Below are positions 35,406 to 43,757 of a stretch of 64,000 nt of DNA, one piece after another; position 1 is the first letter of the stretch, and the number at the start of each line of letters is the position of its first letter. Origin of the DNA: Aquitalea sp. LB_tupeE (GTDB lineage: Bacteria > Pseudomonadota > Gammaproteobacteria > Burkholderiales > Chromobacteriaceae); the NCBI RefSeq assembly GCF_013391415.1, contig NZ_JACAXB010000010.1, positions 124,001 to 188,000 on the forward strand, given 5' to 3'. The translations under genes were made by a program, and so were the position numbers. The notes below the pieces were generated by a model that saw only the letters and a program-made list of their open reading frames with translations, did no database searches and was not told the DNA's origin.

Positions 35406-36764
35406 ATGTTTGAAAAAATCCTGATTGCAAACCGCGGCGAAATCGCCCTGCGTATCCAGCGCGCCTGCCGCGAAATGGGCATCAAGACCGTGGTCGTGCA
35501 TTCCGAAGCCGACCGCGAAGCCAAATACGTCAAGCTGGCCGATGAATCGGTCTGCATCGGCCCTGCTCCGTCGACCAAAAGCTATCTGAACGTGCCGGCA
35601 CTGATTGCCGCTGCCGAAGTGACCGACGCCCAGGCCATCCATCCCGGTTACGGCTTTTTGTCGGAAAACGCCGACTTTGCCGAACGCGTGGAACAGTCCG
35701 GCTTTGTCTTCATCGGCCCGCGCCCGGAAACCATCCGCCTGATGGGCGACAAGGTTTCCGCCAAGGACGCCATGATCGCTGCTGGCGTACCTTGCGTGCC
35801 GGGTTCCGACGGTGCCTTGCCGGATGATCCGGCCGAAATCGTCAAGATTGCCAAGAAAATCGGCTTCCCGGTCATCATCAAGGCCGCCGGTGGTGGTGGT
35901 GGCCGCGGCATGCGCGTGGTGCATACCGAAGGCGCACTGATCAATTCGGTACAGATGACCCGTACCGAAGCCGGTGCTGCATTCGGCAACCCGACTGTAT
36001 ACATGGAGAAATACCTGCAGCAGCCGCGCCATATCGAAATCCAGATTCTGGCCGACGAATACGGCAATGCCATCTACCTGGGCGAGCGCGACTGCTCCAT
36101 GCAACGTCGTCACCAGAAAATCATCGAAGAAGCACCGGCTCCGGGCATTACCGACGAGCAACGTCAGCGCATTGGCACCGCCTGCGCCGAGGCGTGCAGC
36201 CGCATTGGCTACCGTGGCGCCGGTACTTTTGAATTCCTGTTCGAAAACGGTGAGTTCTACTTCATCGAAATGAACACCCGCGTTCAGGTGGAACACCCGG
36301 TGACGGAAATGATCACCGGCGTGGACATCGTGCAGGAGCAGATCCGCATTGCTGCTGGCGAAAAACTGCGCTACAAGCAAGAAGACATCATCCTGCGCGG
36401 TCATGCCATGGAATGCCGTATCAATGCCGAAGATCCTTTCACCTTCGTCCCCTCCCCGGGCAAGATCGAAAGCTATCACCCGGCTGGCGGCCCTGGCATC
36501 CGTATCGACTCGCACATCTATCAGGGCTATACCGTGCCGTCGCATTACGACTCCATGGTAGGCAAGCTGATTTCCTACGGTGACACCCGCGACCAGGCCA
36601 TGGCCCGCATGCGCGTTGCCCTGTCGGAAATCTCCATCTCCGGTATCAAGACCAATATCCCACTACATCAGGAATTGTTCATGGATGCCGCTTTCCAGCG
36701 TGGTAGCACCAGCATCCACTATCTGGAAGAGCGCCTGTCGCAAATGAAAAAGGGAGACGCATAA
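35406..36764 (+). CDS. accC: Acetyl-CoA carboxylase biotin carboxylase subunit
   Basis: AccC carboxylates biotin on AccB at the cost of ATP. The 452-aa protein is full length. It begins with [19 protein letters not shown], carries the glycine-rich ATP loop ([13 protein letters not shown]), the conserved [14 protein letters not shown] block and [20 protein letters not shown] in part, and has [15 protein letters not shown] near the C-terminal subdomain. The stop overlaps the prmA start by one base (TAATG at 36762-36766). Confidence 0.97.
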   Translation: MFEKILIANRGEIALRIQRACREMGIKTVVVHSEADREAKYVKLADESVCIGPAPSTKSYLNVPALIAAAEVTDAQAIHPGYGFLSENADFAERVEQSGFVFIGPRPETIRLMGDKVSAKDAMIAAGVPCVPGSDGALPDDPAEIVKIAKKIGFPVIIKAAGGGGGRGMRVVHTEGALINSVQMTRTEAGAAFGNPTVYMEKYLQQPRHIEIQILADEYGNAIYLGERDCSMQRRHQKIIEEAPAPGITDEQRQRIGTACAEACSRIGYRGAGTFEFLFENGEFYFIEMNTRVQVEHPVTEMITGVDIVQEQIRIAAGEKLRYKQEDIILRGHAMECRINAEDPFTFVPSPGKIESYHPAGGPGIRIDSHIYQGYTVPSHYDSMVGKLISYGDTRDQAMARMRVALSEISISGIKTNIPLHQELFMDAAFQRGSTSIHYLEERLSQMKKGDA

Positions 36765-37660
36765 TGGCCTGGCTGCAAGCCACCATCGATACCGATTCGG
36801 CGGTGGCCGAACGCCTGGCCGATGCGCTGATGGACGCGGGCGCGCTGTCGACCGCCATTGAAGACGCCCTGGCCGGTACCGACCAGGAACAGCCCATCTT
36901 TGGCGAACCGGGCATGCCGGTGGACAAGCTGTGGAATCACAGCCGCATCATCACCCTGTTTGCCGAAGATGCCGACGTGGCCCTGCTGATTGCCGCCGCC
37001 TGCAATGCCTGCAAGCTGGGTATGCCGGTGTACAAGACCGAGCGCGTGGAAGAGCAGGACTGGGTGCGTCTGACCCAGTCCCAGTTCGAACCCATCCGCA
37101 TCTCGGACCGCCTGTGGATTACCCCGACCTGGCACGATGCGCCGGCACCGGATGCGGTAAACCTGCAACTGGACCCGGGCCTCGCCTTCGGCACTGGCAG
37201 TCATCCCACCACGCGGCTGTGCCTGCAGTGGCTGGATGCACATATTGCCGGTGGTGAAAGCGTGCTGGACTACGGTTGCGGCTCCGGCATTCTGGCCATT
37301 GCCGCGCTCAAGCTGGGTGCCGGCAGTGCCGTGGGTGTGGACATCGATGCCCAGGCCGTGCGTTCCAGCCGCGACAATGCGGACCAGAACAACGTAAGCG
37401 CCACCTTCTGCCTGCCGGATGCCAATCCGGCCGACCAATACGACGTAGTGCTGGCCAACATTCTAGCTAATCCGCTGCGCATGCTGGGTCAGCTGCTGGC
37501 CAGCCATGTGAAAACCGGTGGTAAAATCGTGCTGTCCGGCATTCTGGCCGAACAAGCCGACGAACTGTCTGCGATTTATGCGCAGTGGTTTACCATGGAC
37601 ACTCCGGTGTTCGATGAAGGCTGGACCCGACTGACAGGAACCCGACGCCCAAGCGTATGA
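36764..37660 (+). CDS. prmA: Ribosomal protein L11 methyltransferase
   Basis: PrmA trimethylates ribosomal protein L11. The 298-aa protein has an N-terminal L11-binding domain (about 1-100), the linker with LDPGLAFGTGSHPTTRLCL, the SAM motif LDYGCGSGILAIAALKLGA and the substrate-site block VLANILANPLRMLG. It is joined to accC by a one-base overlap and to the downstream zinc-ribbon gene by ATGA at 37657-37660. Confidence 0.95.
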   Translation: MAWLQATIDTDSAVAERLADALMDAGALSTAIEDALAGTDQEQPIFGEPGMPVDKLWNHSRIITLFAEDADVALLIAAACNACKLGMPVYKTERVEEQDWVRLTQSQFEPIRISDRLWITPTWHDAPAPDAVNLQLDPGLAFGTGSHPTTRLCLQWLDAHIAGGESVLDYGCGSGILAIAALKLGAGSAVGVDIDAQAVRSSRDNADQNNVSATFCLPDANPADQYDVVLANILANPLRMLGQLLASHVKTGGKIVLSGILAEQADELSAIYAQWFTMDTPVFDEGWTRLTGTRRPSV

Positions 37661-38820
37661 GCTACACCACACAGTGCCCAAGTTGCCAGACCCGTTTCAA
37701 GGTTAACGATACGCAGCTAGCCGCCGCCAAAGGCCTGGTTCGCTGCGGGCGCTGTGCGCATGTTTTCAACGCCACCGAGCATTTTGTCAGTACCGAACCG
37801 GCAACCCCGCCGGTTCTCACCCAGCCAGAAGCGCCCGCCCCGGCGCCTTCACCCAGCCCGGTGGCGCCCAGCCCGCTGGCACCATCGCCAGTCACGCCGC
37901 CAGTGCACGACCCGATGGACGATTTCGAGCTGGAATTGCCCGACTTCGACCCGCAGACCGCCACCGAAACTCCGGTCCGTGATGACTTCAATCTGGACAT
38001 CGCGCCAGAAGACAAGATGACTGCGGTCGACACCGAGCAGCAACGCAGTGAGGCGGAAGAATTCCAGCGCGCCCTGGCCGAAGCCCTCAACACCCGGCGC
38101 GCTCCCACCGCCAGCGCTGCCTATGCTGCAACGCCGCTTGATGCCGAAGAGGACAAAGGCCTGCCCGATGTCTTCGGCAAATCTCGTCGCGGCAGCGACG
38201 AAAACCCGCCGCCCGCCGCTCCCCCAGACAGCACTGCAGCCGAAGTGCCAGCCAGCACCACCAGCATGGAGTTGCCACACGAGGATGCCAGGCCAGACAG
38301 CGAACATGCTGACGCAGCCGCAGCCGGCAAGGCTCGCAATCCACTGCTGACTGTGTTGATGGTATTGCTGGCGACCATCGCCACCCTGCTGCTGGCCGGC
38401 CAACTGGTGTATTTCAACCGCACGCGCATTGCGGCAGAAGTACCGGAAGCTCGTCCGGCGCTGGAAGCATTCTGCTCGCTGGCCGGTTGCAAGGTACCGT
38501 GGCCTAGCGATATTGCCCAGATTCGTACCGAATGGTCGGAACTGGCTTTTGTACCGGAACACCCCAATCTGGTCCAGCTATCTGCCACGCTGAAGAACCA
38601 CGCGGCCTTTGCCCAGAATTACCCGATGCTTGAGGTTTCGCTGAAAGATGCCGACGACCAGGTGCTGATCCGCAAGGTGTTTGCACCCAAAGAGTATCTG
38701 AAGGCGGACGACCTCAAACTGCAGCGTTTCAATGCCAACAGTGAGGTGAAGATCACCATGCGGCTGGACATCGGCAAAGTACGGGCCATGGGCTACAGCC
38801 TGTACTGGTTCTACCCCTGA
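37657..38820 (+). CDS. Zinc-ribbon and DUF3426 domain membrane protein
   Basis: The 387-aa protein starts with an MJ0042-type zinc finger (CPSCQTRF ... VRCGRCAHVF, residues 8-37). A long proline-, alanine- and acid-rich linker (about 45-225) follows, then one membrane helix (about 228-248, LLTVLMVLLATIATLLLAGQ) and a DUF3426 domain (about 255-387). The orientation should place the zinc finger in the cytoplasm and DUF3426 in the periplasm. The gene follows prmA in many betaproteobacteria; its function is unknown. A perfect terminator follows. Confidence 0.88.
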   Translation: MSYTTQCPSCQTRFKVNDTQLAAAKGLVRCGRCAHVFNATEHFVSTEPATPPVLTQPEAPAPAPSPSPVAPSPLAPSPVTPPVHDPMDDFELELPDFDPQTATETPVRDDFNLDIAPEDKMTAVDTEQQRSEAEEFQRALAEALNTRRAPTASAAYAATPLDAEEDKGLPDVFGKSRRGSDENPPPAAPPDSTAAEVPASTTSMELPHEDARPDSEHADAAAAGKARNPLLTVLMVLLATIATLLLAGQLVYFNRTRIAAEVPEARPALEAFCSLAGCKVPWPSDIAQIRTEWSELAFVPEHPNLVQLSATLKNHAAFAQNYPMLEVSLKDADDQVLIRKVFAPKEYLKADDLKLQRFNANSEVKITMRLDIGKVRAMGYSLYWFYP

Positions 38821-38833
38821 TTCAGCACATGGC

Positions 38834-38860
38834 AAAAAAGCGGCCCCGGCCGCTTTTTTT
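38834..38860. terminator. Terminator after the DUF3426 gene
   Basis: A6-GCGGCC / GGCCGC-T7 forms a compact GC-rich hairpin (38834-38860) 13 bases past the stop. It is symmetrical, but only the plus strand has an upstream gene. Confidence 0.88.
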
Positions 38861-38944
38861 ACGTTATTGGTCAACAAAATCTGCAATCGGCCTTGTTTTT
38901 AGCGCCATGCTGTCCACCATGATGATACGGACAAGGAGACAAGC

Positions 38945-39490
38945 ATGAGCGATTTCATTCTGCAATACGGCGACGAAGACATTCCGGTTGCCGGAGACTT
39001 TCCCCAGGTGGGGCACTTTCTGCCCAGCTTCATGCTGGTGGATGAGCACAAGCGTGACCTGGCGCTGGAAAACTTTGCTGGCCGGCCCAAGGCCATCATC
39101 ACCCTGTTATCGGTAGATGAAGGTGAGCATGCTGGACTGGCGCTACTGCAAGATACCCGACGCTTTCTGGAAAGTTGGCCGGAACTGGCCATCATTGTCA
39201 TCACGGTGGATTCCCCGTCCTCCCTGCTGCGCTGCCGTCAGGCGCACGGCCTGCCCGGTGTGAGCCTGCTATCCACCTTGCGTGGGCGCGACTTCCACAA
39301 GCAGTACGGCGTGCTGGCGATGGGCTATCCCTTGAGCGGCTACACTGCGCCAGCCATCCTGATTGCAGATGGCGATAACCTGATCCACTACGCCGAACGT
39401 CTGCACCATACGACAGACCGTTTCAACCAGCATGCCATTGCTGCCTTGCTGACAGCGGACCCGGAGCAGGACAACACGACAGCCGGCTGA
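38945..39490 (+). CDS. Degenerate thiol peroxidase (Tpx) homologue lacking the peroxidatic cysteine
   Basis: The 181-aa protein aligns with Tpx peroxiredoxins over most of its length: GDFPQVGHFLPSFMLVD, AIITLLSVDEGEH, SLLSTLRGRDFHKQYGVL, the PLSGYTAPAILIAD block and a C-terminal amphipathic end. In active Tpx the motif is SIDTxVC; here it reads SVDEGEH, so the catalytic Thr is Glu and the peroxidatic Cys is His62. One cysteine (C97 in LLRCRQAHGL) remains near the place of the resolving Cys. It therefore should not be a normal peroxidase. AAGGAG precedes ATG 38945. It stands alone between a terminator and an AT-rich gap. Its function is open: a regulator, binding protein or decaying gene. Confidence 0.8.
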   Translation: MSDFILQYGDEDIPVAGDFPQVGHFLPSFMLVDEHKRDLALENFAGRPKAIITLLSVDEGEHAGLALLQDTRRFLESWPELAIIVITVDSPSSLLRCRQAHGLPGVSLLSTLRGRDFHKQYGVLAMGYPLSGYTAPAILIADGDNLIHYAERLHHTTDRFNQHAIAALLTADPEQDNTTAG

Positions 39491-39616
39491 GGCTGACTCA
39501 CGGTGTACTTCAGGCCTGCAGCGACAGCCTGCTGGCAGCTAAGTTTCCACCAATTAAACACCAATGGTAAACAAATGATTAAATTAATTGATATTTATTG
39601 AATAAAAAATGGTCAA

Positions 39617-39622
39617 TATACT
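39617..39622 (+). promoter_or_regulatory. Candidate -10 of the small secreted protein gene
   Basis: TATACT lies in a strongly AT-rich stretch (39540-39625), about 50 bases before the ATG at 39674. The -35 at 17-base spacing (TTTATT) is poor. Confidence 0.4.
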
Positions 39623-39673
39623 GTGCTCAAGCTGTAAGACACAGCAGAAAACGCACTTAGCAAGGAGCACAGT

Positions 39674-39904
39674 ATGAAAACCGCCGCCATCGCCCTGATT
39701 ACCCTGATTGCCAGCAGCACTGCATTTGCCCACGACACCAACAACAACCCGCCGACCCCGGACAGCGTGGCTGCCTGGCAAGCCGAACAGCAAGCCATCA
39801 AGGCACAATTTGCCAAGCTGCCGGCCGCCGAGCAGCAGCGCATCCAGAAAATCAATGCCTACTGGGACGCGCAAAGTCTGCGTGAAAACCAGCATAATCA
39901 CTAA
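39674..39904 (+). CDS. Small secreted protein of unknown function
   Basis: The 76-aa protein begins with a clear signal peptide (MKTAAIALITLIASSTAFA, cleavage before HDTNNN). The mature peptide of about 57 residues is charged and helical (WQAEQQAIKAQFAKLPAAEQ), ends in NQHNH, and has no cysteine. AAGGAG lies nine bases before the ATG, and a very strong inverted repeat terminator follows. These signals make the coding call firm, but I recognise no family. The histidines at both ends could bind metal; this is only a suggestion. Confidence 0.75.
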   Translation: MKTAAIALITLIASSTAFAHDTNNNPPTPDSVAAWQAEQQAIKAQFAKLPAAEQQRIQKINAYWDAQSLRENQHNH

Positions 39905-39933
39905 GCCAGATCAGGCCATGCTGCTGGCAAATG

Positions 39934-39980
39934 CCAGCATGAAAAAAAGCCTCCGTTGCGGAGGCTTTTTTTCATGCTGG
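39934..39980. terminator. Bidirectional terminator with a perfect 22-bp inverted repeat
   Basis: Arms at 39934-39955 and 39959-39980 are perfect inverse complements around a 3-base loop. The core is A7-GCCTCCG / CGGAGGC-T7 and the outer part is CCAGCATG / CATGCTGG. It ends the small secreted gene on the plus strand and gpsA on the minus strand. A further CATGCTG at 39917-39923 can pair with CAGCATG at 39935-39941, offering an alternative fold. Confidence 0.92.
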
Positions 39981-39990
39981 TCAGTTGGCA

Positions 39991-40995
39991 TCATTGCAAG
40001 GTACCGCCACCTTCAGACTTGGGCGCCCGACTGAGCAATCCCTCAACCACCCGGTGAGGGTCATTACCCTGATACAGCAGGCCGCATACCGCAGCGGTAA
40101 TCGGCATTTCCACTTCCAGCCGCTCGGCCATGGTCAGCACTTCACGTGCGGTGCTGACGCCTTCGGCTACATGGCCCAATTCGGCCAGAATGCTGTCCAG
40201 CGACTTGCCCTCGGCCAGCTTCAAGCCCACCTGCCGGTTACGCGACAGCGCACCCGTGCAAGTCAGGATCAGATCCCCCATACCGGCCAGGCCCATCATG
40301 GTTTGCTGACTGGCACCCAATGCGCTGGCCAGACGGGTGATTTCCGCCAGGCCACGGGTAATCAGCGCGGCACGCGCATTCATGCCAAAACCCAGTCCAT
40401 CCGCCACACCGGTGGCAATGGCCATGACATTCTTCACCGCACCACCGACTTCCACTCCCACCAGATCATCATTGGCATACAGCCGCAGCAGCGGGCTGTG
40501 CAGTTCGCGGGCGATACGACGGGCAAACTCGGCATCATCCGACGCAATGGTGACGGCAGCGGGCAGGCCTTCGGCCACTTCACGGGCAAAGCTGGGGCCG
40601 GACAACACACCACAAGGGTGATCGGTCGGCAATTCTTCGGCCACCACTTGGTGCGGCAGCAAGCTGGAGCCTGCCTCAAAGCCCTTGCAAGCCCACAGGA
40701 TGGGCGGCAGGTCGGATGACAGCGCGGTCAGCGCCCGCAAGGTTGGCCGCAAGCCAGCGATGGGCGTGACAATCAGGATCAGCTCGGCCTGCTGGATGGC
40801 ACGCGGCAATTCAGCAGTCAGGGTAATCGAGTCGGGAAAGCGGCAATCCGGCAGATAACGCCGGTTTACACGTTCGGCGGCCAGCTCGGCCATCAAGCCG
40901 GCATCGCGCCCCCACAGACTGACATCATGATGACGGGCAAACGCCATGGCCAGGGCACTGCCCCAGGCCCCGCTTCCCAGAATGGCCAGTTTCAT
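39991..40995 (-). CDS. gpsA: NAD(P)+-dependent glycerol-3-phosphate dehydrogenase
   Basis: GpsA reduces dihydroxyacetone phosphate to glycerol-3-phosphate for phospholipid synthesis. The 334-aa protein has the nucleotide motif [15 protein letters not shown] (6-20), [27 protein letters not shown], the catalytic-lysine block [19 protein letters not shown], and [14 protein letters not shown]. It follows the SH3 gene by three bases and belongs to a secB-SH3-gpsA run, an order common in betaproteobacteria (grxC-secB-gpsA). Confidence 0.97.
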   Translation of the reverse strand: MKLAILGSGAWGSALAMAFARHHDVSLWGRDAGLMAELAAERVNRRYLPDCRFPDSITLTAELPRAIQQAELILIVTPIAGLRPTLRALTALSSDLPPILWACKGFEAGSSLLPHQVVAEELPTDHPCGVLSGPSFAREVAEGLPAAVTIASDDAEFARRIARELHSPLLRLYANDDLVGVEVGGAVKNVMAIATGVADGLGFGMNARAALITRGLAEITRLASALGASQQTMMGLAGMGDLILTCTGALSRNRQVGLKLAEGKSLDSILAELGHVAEGVSTAREVLTMAERLEVEMPITAAVCGLLYQGNDPHRVVEGLLSRAPKSEGGGTLQ

Positions 40996-40998
40996 GAT

Positions 40999-41445
40999 TT
41001 ACAAACCCCACAGATCGCTGATGCGGGCATAGCCACCACTGCCATCACGGTGCTTGATACGCACCCAGCCGTCCTTGGGGGCTTCCTGCCATTGCAGCAC
41101 GCCATCGCGTGCGACAGAAAACAAGGGTTTGGCATTGGCCGCCGGCGCATCCCGCACCACGGCCTGATCGGCAGTCACCAGCAGCCAGCGTTGCGAGGAC
41201 AATGCCGCCAGCGGAATCCAGGCGATACCGCCGGTGGCATCACGCACGCGTGACCATTCCTTCTGGCTGGACAGAACCTCCACCGGGTAATAGCGGCTGA
41301 CCACAAACAGCTTCTTGGCACTCAGCGCAGGCGCCTCGTACAGCGCCACGCCGGTTTCCTTGACCGAACGGAACTCCAGTGCCTGGGCCGGCAGGGCGAT
41401 GAACCCGGCCAGCATGGCAGTGACAGTGACGAGGCGGCGCAGCAT
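40999..41445 (-). CDS. Secreted SH3-like domain protein
   Basis: The 148-aa product starts with a signal peptide ([22 protein letters not shown], cleavage about residue 22). The rest contains two bacterial SH3-type repeats: VKETGVALYEAPALSAKKLFVV with a WSRVRDATGGIAWIP end, and VVRDAPAANAKPLFSV with GWVRIKHRDGSGGYARISDLWG at the end. Such domains often bind cell-wall peptides in the periplasm. Its ATG shares one base with the secB stop and it ends three bases before gpsA. Confidence 0.85.
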   Translation of the reverse strand: MLRRLVTVTAMLAGFIALPAQALEFRSVKETGVALYEAPALSAKKLFVVSRYYPVEVLSSQKEWSRVRDATGGIAWIPLAALSSQRWLLVTADQAVVRDAPAANAKPLFSVARDGVLQWQEAPKDGWVRIKHRDGSGGYARISDLWGL

Positions 41446-41897
41446 CAGGCGTTGCCGGCTTCGGCTTGCTGGGCACGCTGTTGCATGTACAGCGCTTCAA
41501 AGTTGATCGGCGAGAGCAGTACCGGCGGGAAACCGGCACGGTTTACCAGGTTGGACACGGTTTCGCGGGCATACGGGAACAAGATGTTCGGGCAGGCAAC
41601 GCCAAGAATCGGCTCGATGTCTTCGGCCGGTACGTTTTCGATGCGGAAGATACCGGCTTCGGTGACTTCGCACAGGAACATGGTTTTTTCCGGCAGTTTG
41701 GCCGTTACGGTAACGGTAAGGGCAACTTCGAAGAAGCCATCGTCAATCTGCTTGCCTTCGCTGGCCAGTTGCATGTCGATTTCCGGCTGGGCGGCTTCCA
41801 GATAGACCTGCGGTGCATTCGGCACTTCCAGGGACAGGTCCTTGACATAGATCTTTTCGATGGAGAAAACCGGTTGCAGCTCTTGTTGTTCGCTCAT
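41445..41897 (-). CDS. secB: Protein-export chaperone SecB
   Basis: SecB (150 aa) keeps preproteins unfolded and hands them to SecA. The sequence shows [33 protein letters not shown], the [11 protein letters not shown] strand, and the hallmark [23 protein letters not shown] (in part) with NFEALYMQQ at the end. It is followed immediately by the SH3 gene. A 148-base gap to grxC contains no gene. Confidence 0.97.
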   Translation of the reverse strand: MSEQQELQPVFSIEKIYVKDLSLEVPNAPQVYLEAAQPEIDMQLASEGKQIDDGFFEVALTVTVTAKLPEKTMFLCEVTEAGIFRIENVPAEDIEPILGVACPNILFPYARETVSNLVNRAGFPPVLLSPINFEALYMQQRAQQAEAGNA

Positions 41898-42045
41898 GTC
41901 TTGTCTCGCTCAAGGCCGCACGCTGGCGGCCGGTTGGTCAGAAAATCAAGCTCGCATCATCGCATGAAAGCACGGCAGGCCACCAGAGGGGGACTGTGCT
42001 ATCCCTGTCTGTGCTGCATGCTGGCTGATGCGGGCTTGATGGCGG

Positions 42046-42303
42046 TCAATCCGCCAGCAGAATGTCCAGCTTGCCGGCCTGGTTCAGGGCCACCAGATCG
42101 TCGCAGCCACCCACATGGGTATCGCCGATGTAAATTTGCGGCACGGTGCGACGGCCGGTGCTGCTCATCATGCGGTCGCGGGCTTCCGGGTCCAGGTCGA
42201 TGCGGATTTCTTCGATGCCGGTCACGCCCTTGCTGGCCAGCAATTGCTTGGCACGAATGCAGAACGGGCAAACCGCCGTGGTGTACATGGTGACGTGTTT
42301 CAT
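42046..42303 (-). CDS. grxC: Glutaredoxin 3 (GrxC)
   Basis: The 85-aa glutaredoxin has the active-site AVCPFCIRAKQLL (CPFC here, where CPYC is most common), the cis-proline region GRRTVPQIYIG and the GGCDDLVALNQAGKL glutathione-binding end. It reduces disulfides in the cytoplasm using glutathione. It is placed upstream of secB as in many betaproteobacteria. The Tyr-to-Phe change in the motif is a normal variant. Confidence 0.95.
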   Translation of the reverse strand: MKHVTMYTTAVCPFCIRAKQLLASKGVTGIEEIRIDLDPEARDRMMSSTGRRTVPQIYIGDTHVGGCDDLVALNQAGKLDILLAD

Positions 42304-42329
42304 GAAAAACCTGTTGATGCGTGGTGGGT

Positions 42330-43757
42330 TCAGGGTTGCATTATAGCGTCAGCCGGGGCAGGCGCGCTGCCATCGGCCACACTGTGGTCGAAGCGGTGAA
42401 TCAGGTCGGCCACCACGGCATCCAGTGCGCCGGCCATGGCTGGCGCGCGTGGACTGTTGATGATGGCCACAATGGCCAGGCGACGGCCATCGGCAGCCTG
42501 CCAGTAGCCAGCCAAGGCCTTCACATCTTTCAGCGTGCCGGTTTTCATGCGCAGGCGCGGGCCGATGCTGGCAAAGCGGCGCTTGAGCGTGCCGTCTTCG
42601 CTGGCCAGCGGCAAGGAAGCCATCAATTCGTTGCCATATGGCCCACGGGCGGCATTAAGCAATACCTGGCCTAGCAAGCGGGCTGATACCCGTTCGCGCC
42701 GGGACAGGCCGCAGCCGTTTTCCAGCACCAGCGCAGCCGCCGCAATATGTTGCTCCGCCAGCAGGCTGCGCACGGCGGTCTGGGCATCGGCCGGGGTATC
42801 GCCACTCTTTGCCGCCTCGCGCCCCAGCGTCAGGTATACCGTGCGCGCCATGGTGTTGTTGCTGTACTTGTTGATGTCGTTCAAGGCCGTGGTGAGTGGC
42901 TCGGACTGGTATTGCGCCAGCGTGCGCGCATTGGCCGGTGCGCGGCCCTGCGCCATGCCCTGCGGGCCGCTGCCTCCAAGTTCTTGCCACAGGGCGGCAA
43001 AACTCTGCGCGGCAAAGTCGTTGTGTTCCAGCACGTTTACATAAGCCTGGCTGCCATCACAGGCGGTGGGCAGCTTGCCGCTGACGTCAATCTGGCTGCC
43101 CTGCTCTCTGATGTGCACCCACTGGCGTACATCGGGGCAGGTGGCGGCTGTATCGCCACCATTGCTTAGTCTGGCCTGCAGGCTGACACCGGCCAGCGGC
43201 GGGTCAAGCACCACACGCGTGCCGTTGCTGTCATTGAAAAAGCGCAACCAGGCCACTTTCAGGCCGGTCAGATGGGTATCCGGTTCCACGGTGAAGGATT
43301 TGCCTTCGTCCCCGCCAAAATTGTCAGCCGTCCCTATGCTGCTGAAGGCGCTCTTGTCCAGCAGCAGCCGGCCTTCAATCTGGCGAATGCCACGCAGACG
43401 CAAGTCATGCAGCAGGCTGCGCAAATTGGCCATGCCAAAGCGCGGATCGCCGGCCCCCACCCACACCAGGTCGCCCTTGAGCACGCCGTCCTGCACCGGG
43501 GCGGCGGAAACCAGCCGGGTGGTCCAGCGGTAGCCGGGGCCCAGCCGGCTAAGCGCAGTCCAGCTGGTGAGCAATTTCATGGTGGAGGCCGGGTTGACCG
43601 GCACATCCGCACGCAAGCTGGCCAGCTCCGGGCCGCCTTCTACCGGAGCAGCCCAGACAGCTACTTCGTCCGGTTTGAGTCCGTGCAGGTCAAGCGCGGC
43701 GGCAGTGGCAATGTGGCAGGACAGCGCCAATACCAGGACGGAGGAAAACACCTTCAT
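42330..43757 (-). CDS. dacB: D-alanyl-D-alanine carboxypeptidase/endopeptidase PBP4 (DacB)
   Basis: DacB trims peptidoglycan cross-links in the periplasm. The 475-aa protein has a signal peptide (about 20 residues, ending IATAAA), the SxxK motif in NPASTMKLLT (S58, K61), the SxN motif in KYSNNTMAR, and KTG in RMKTGTLKDV. The large insert domain of class C PBPs is present (about 85-250). Its start is directly adjacent to the priA stop, so priA and dacB form a unit. Confidence 0.94.
   Translation of the reverse strand: MKVFSSVLVLALSCHIATAAALDLHGLKPDEVAVWAAPVEGGPELASLRADVPVNPASTMKLLTSWTALSRLGPGYRWTTRLVSAAPVQDGVLKGDLVWVGAGDPRFGMANLRSLLHDLRLRGIRQIEGRLLLDKSAFSSIGTADNFGGDEGKSFTVEPDTHLTGLKVAWLRFFNDSNGTRVVLDPPLAGVSLQARLSNGGDTAATCPDVRQWVHIREQGSQIDVSGKLPTACDGSQAYVNVLEHNDFAAQSFAALWQELGGSGPQGMAQGRAPANARTLAQYQSEPLTTALNDINKYSNNTMARTVYLTLGREAAKSGDTPADAQTAVRSLLAEQHIAAAALVLENGCGLSRRERVSARLLGQVLLNAARGPYGNELMASLPLASEDGTLKRRFASIGPRLRMKTGTLKDVKALAGYWQAADGRRLAIVAIINSPRAPAMAGALDAVVADLIHRFDHSVADGSAPAPADAIMQP

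Noticed and set aside
37657-38820. Zinc-ribbon DUF3426 protein as a transcription factor
   Set aside because: The zinc ribbon is of the MJ0042 type and is followed by a membrane helix and a periplasmic domain, with no DNA-binding domain visible.
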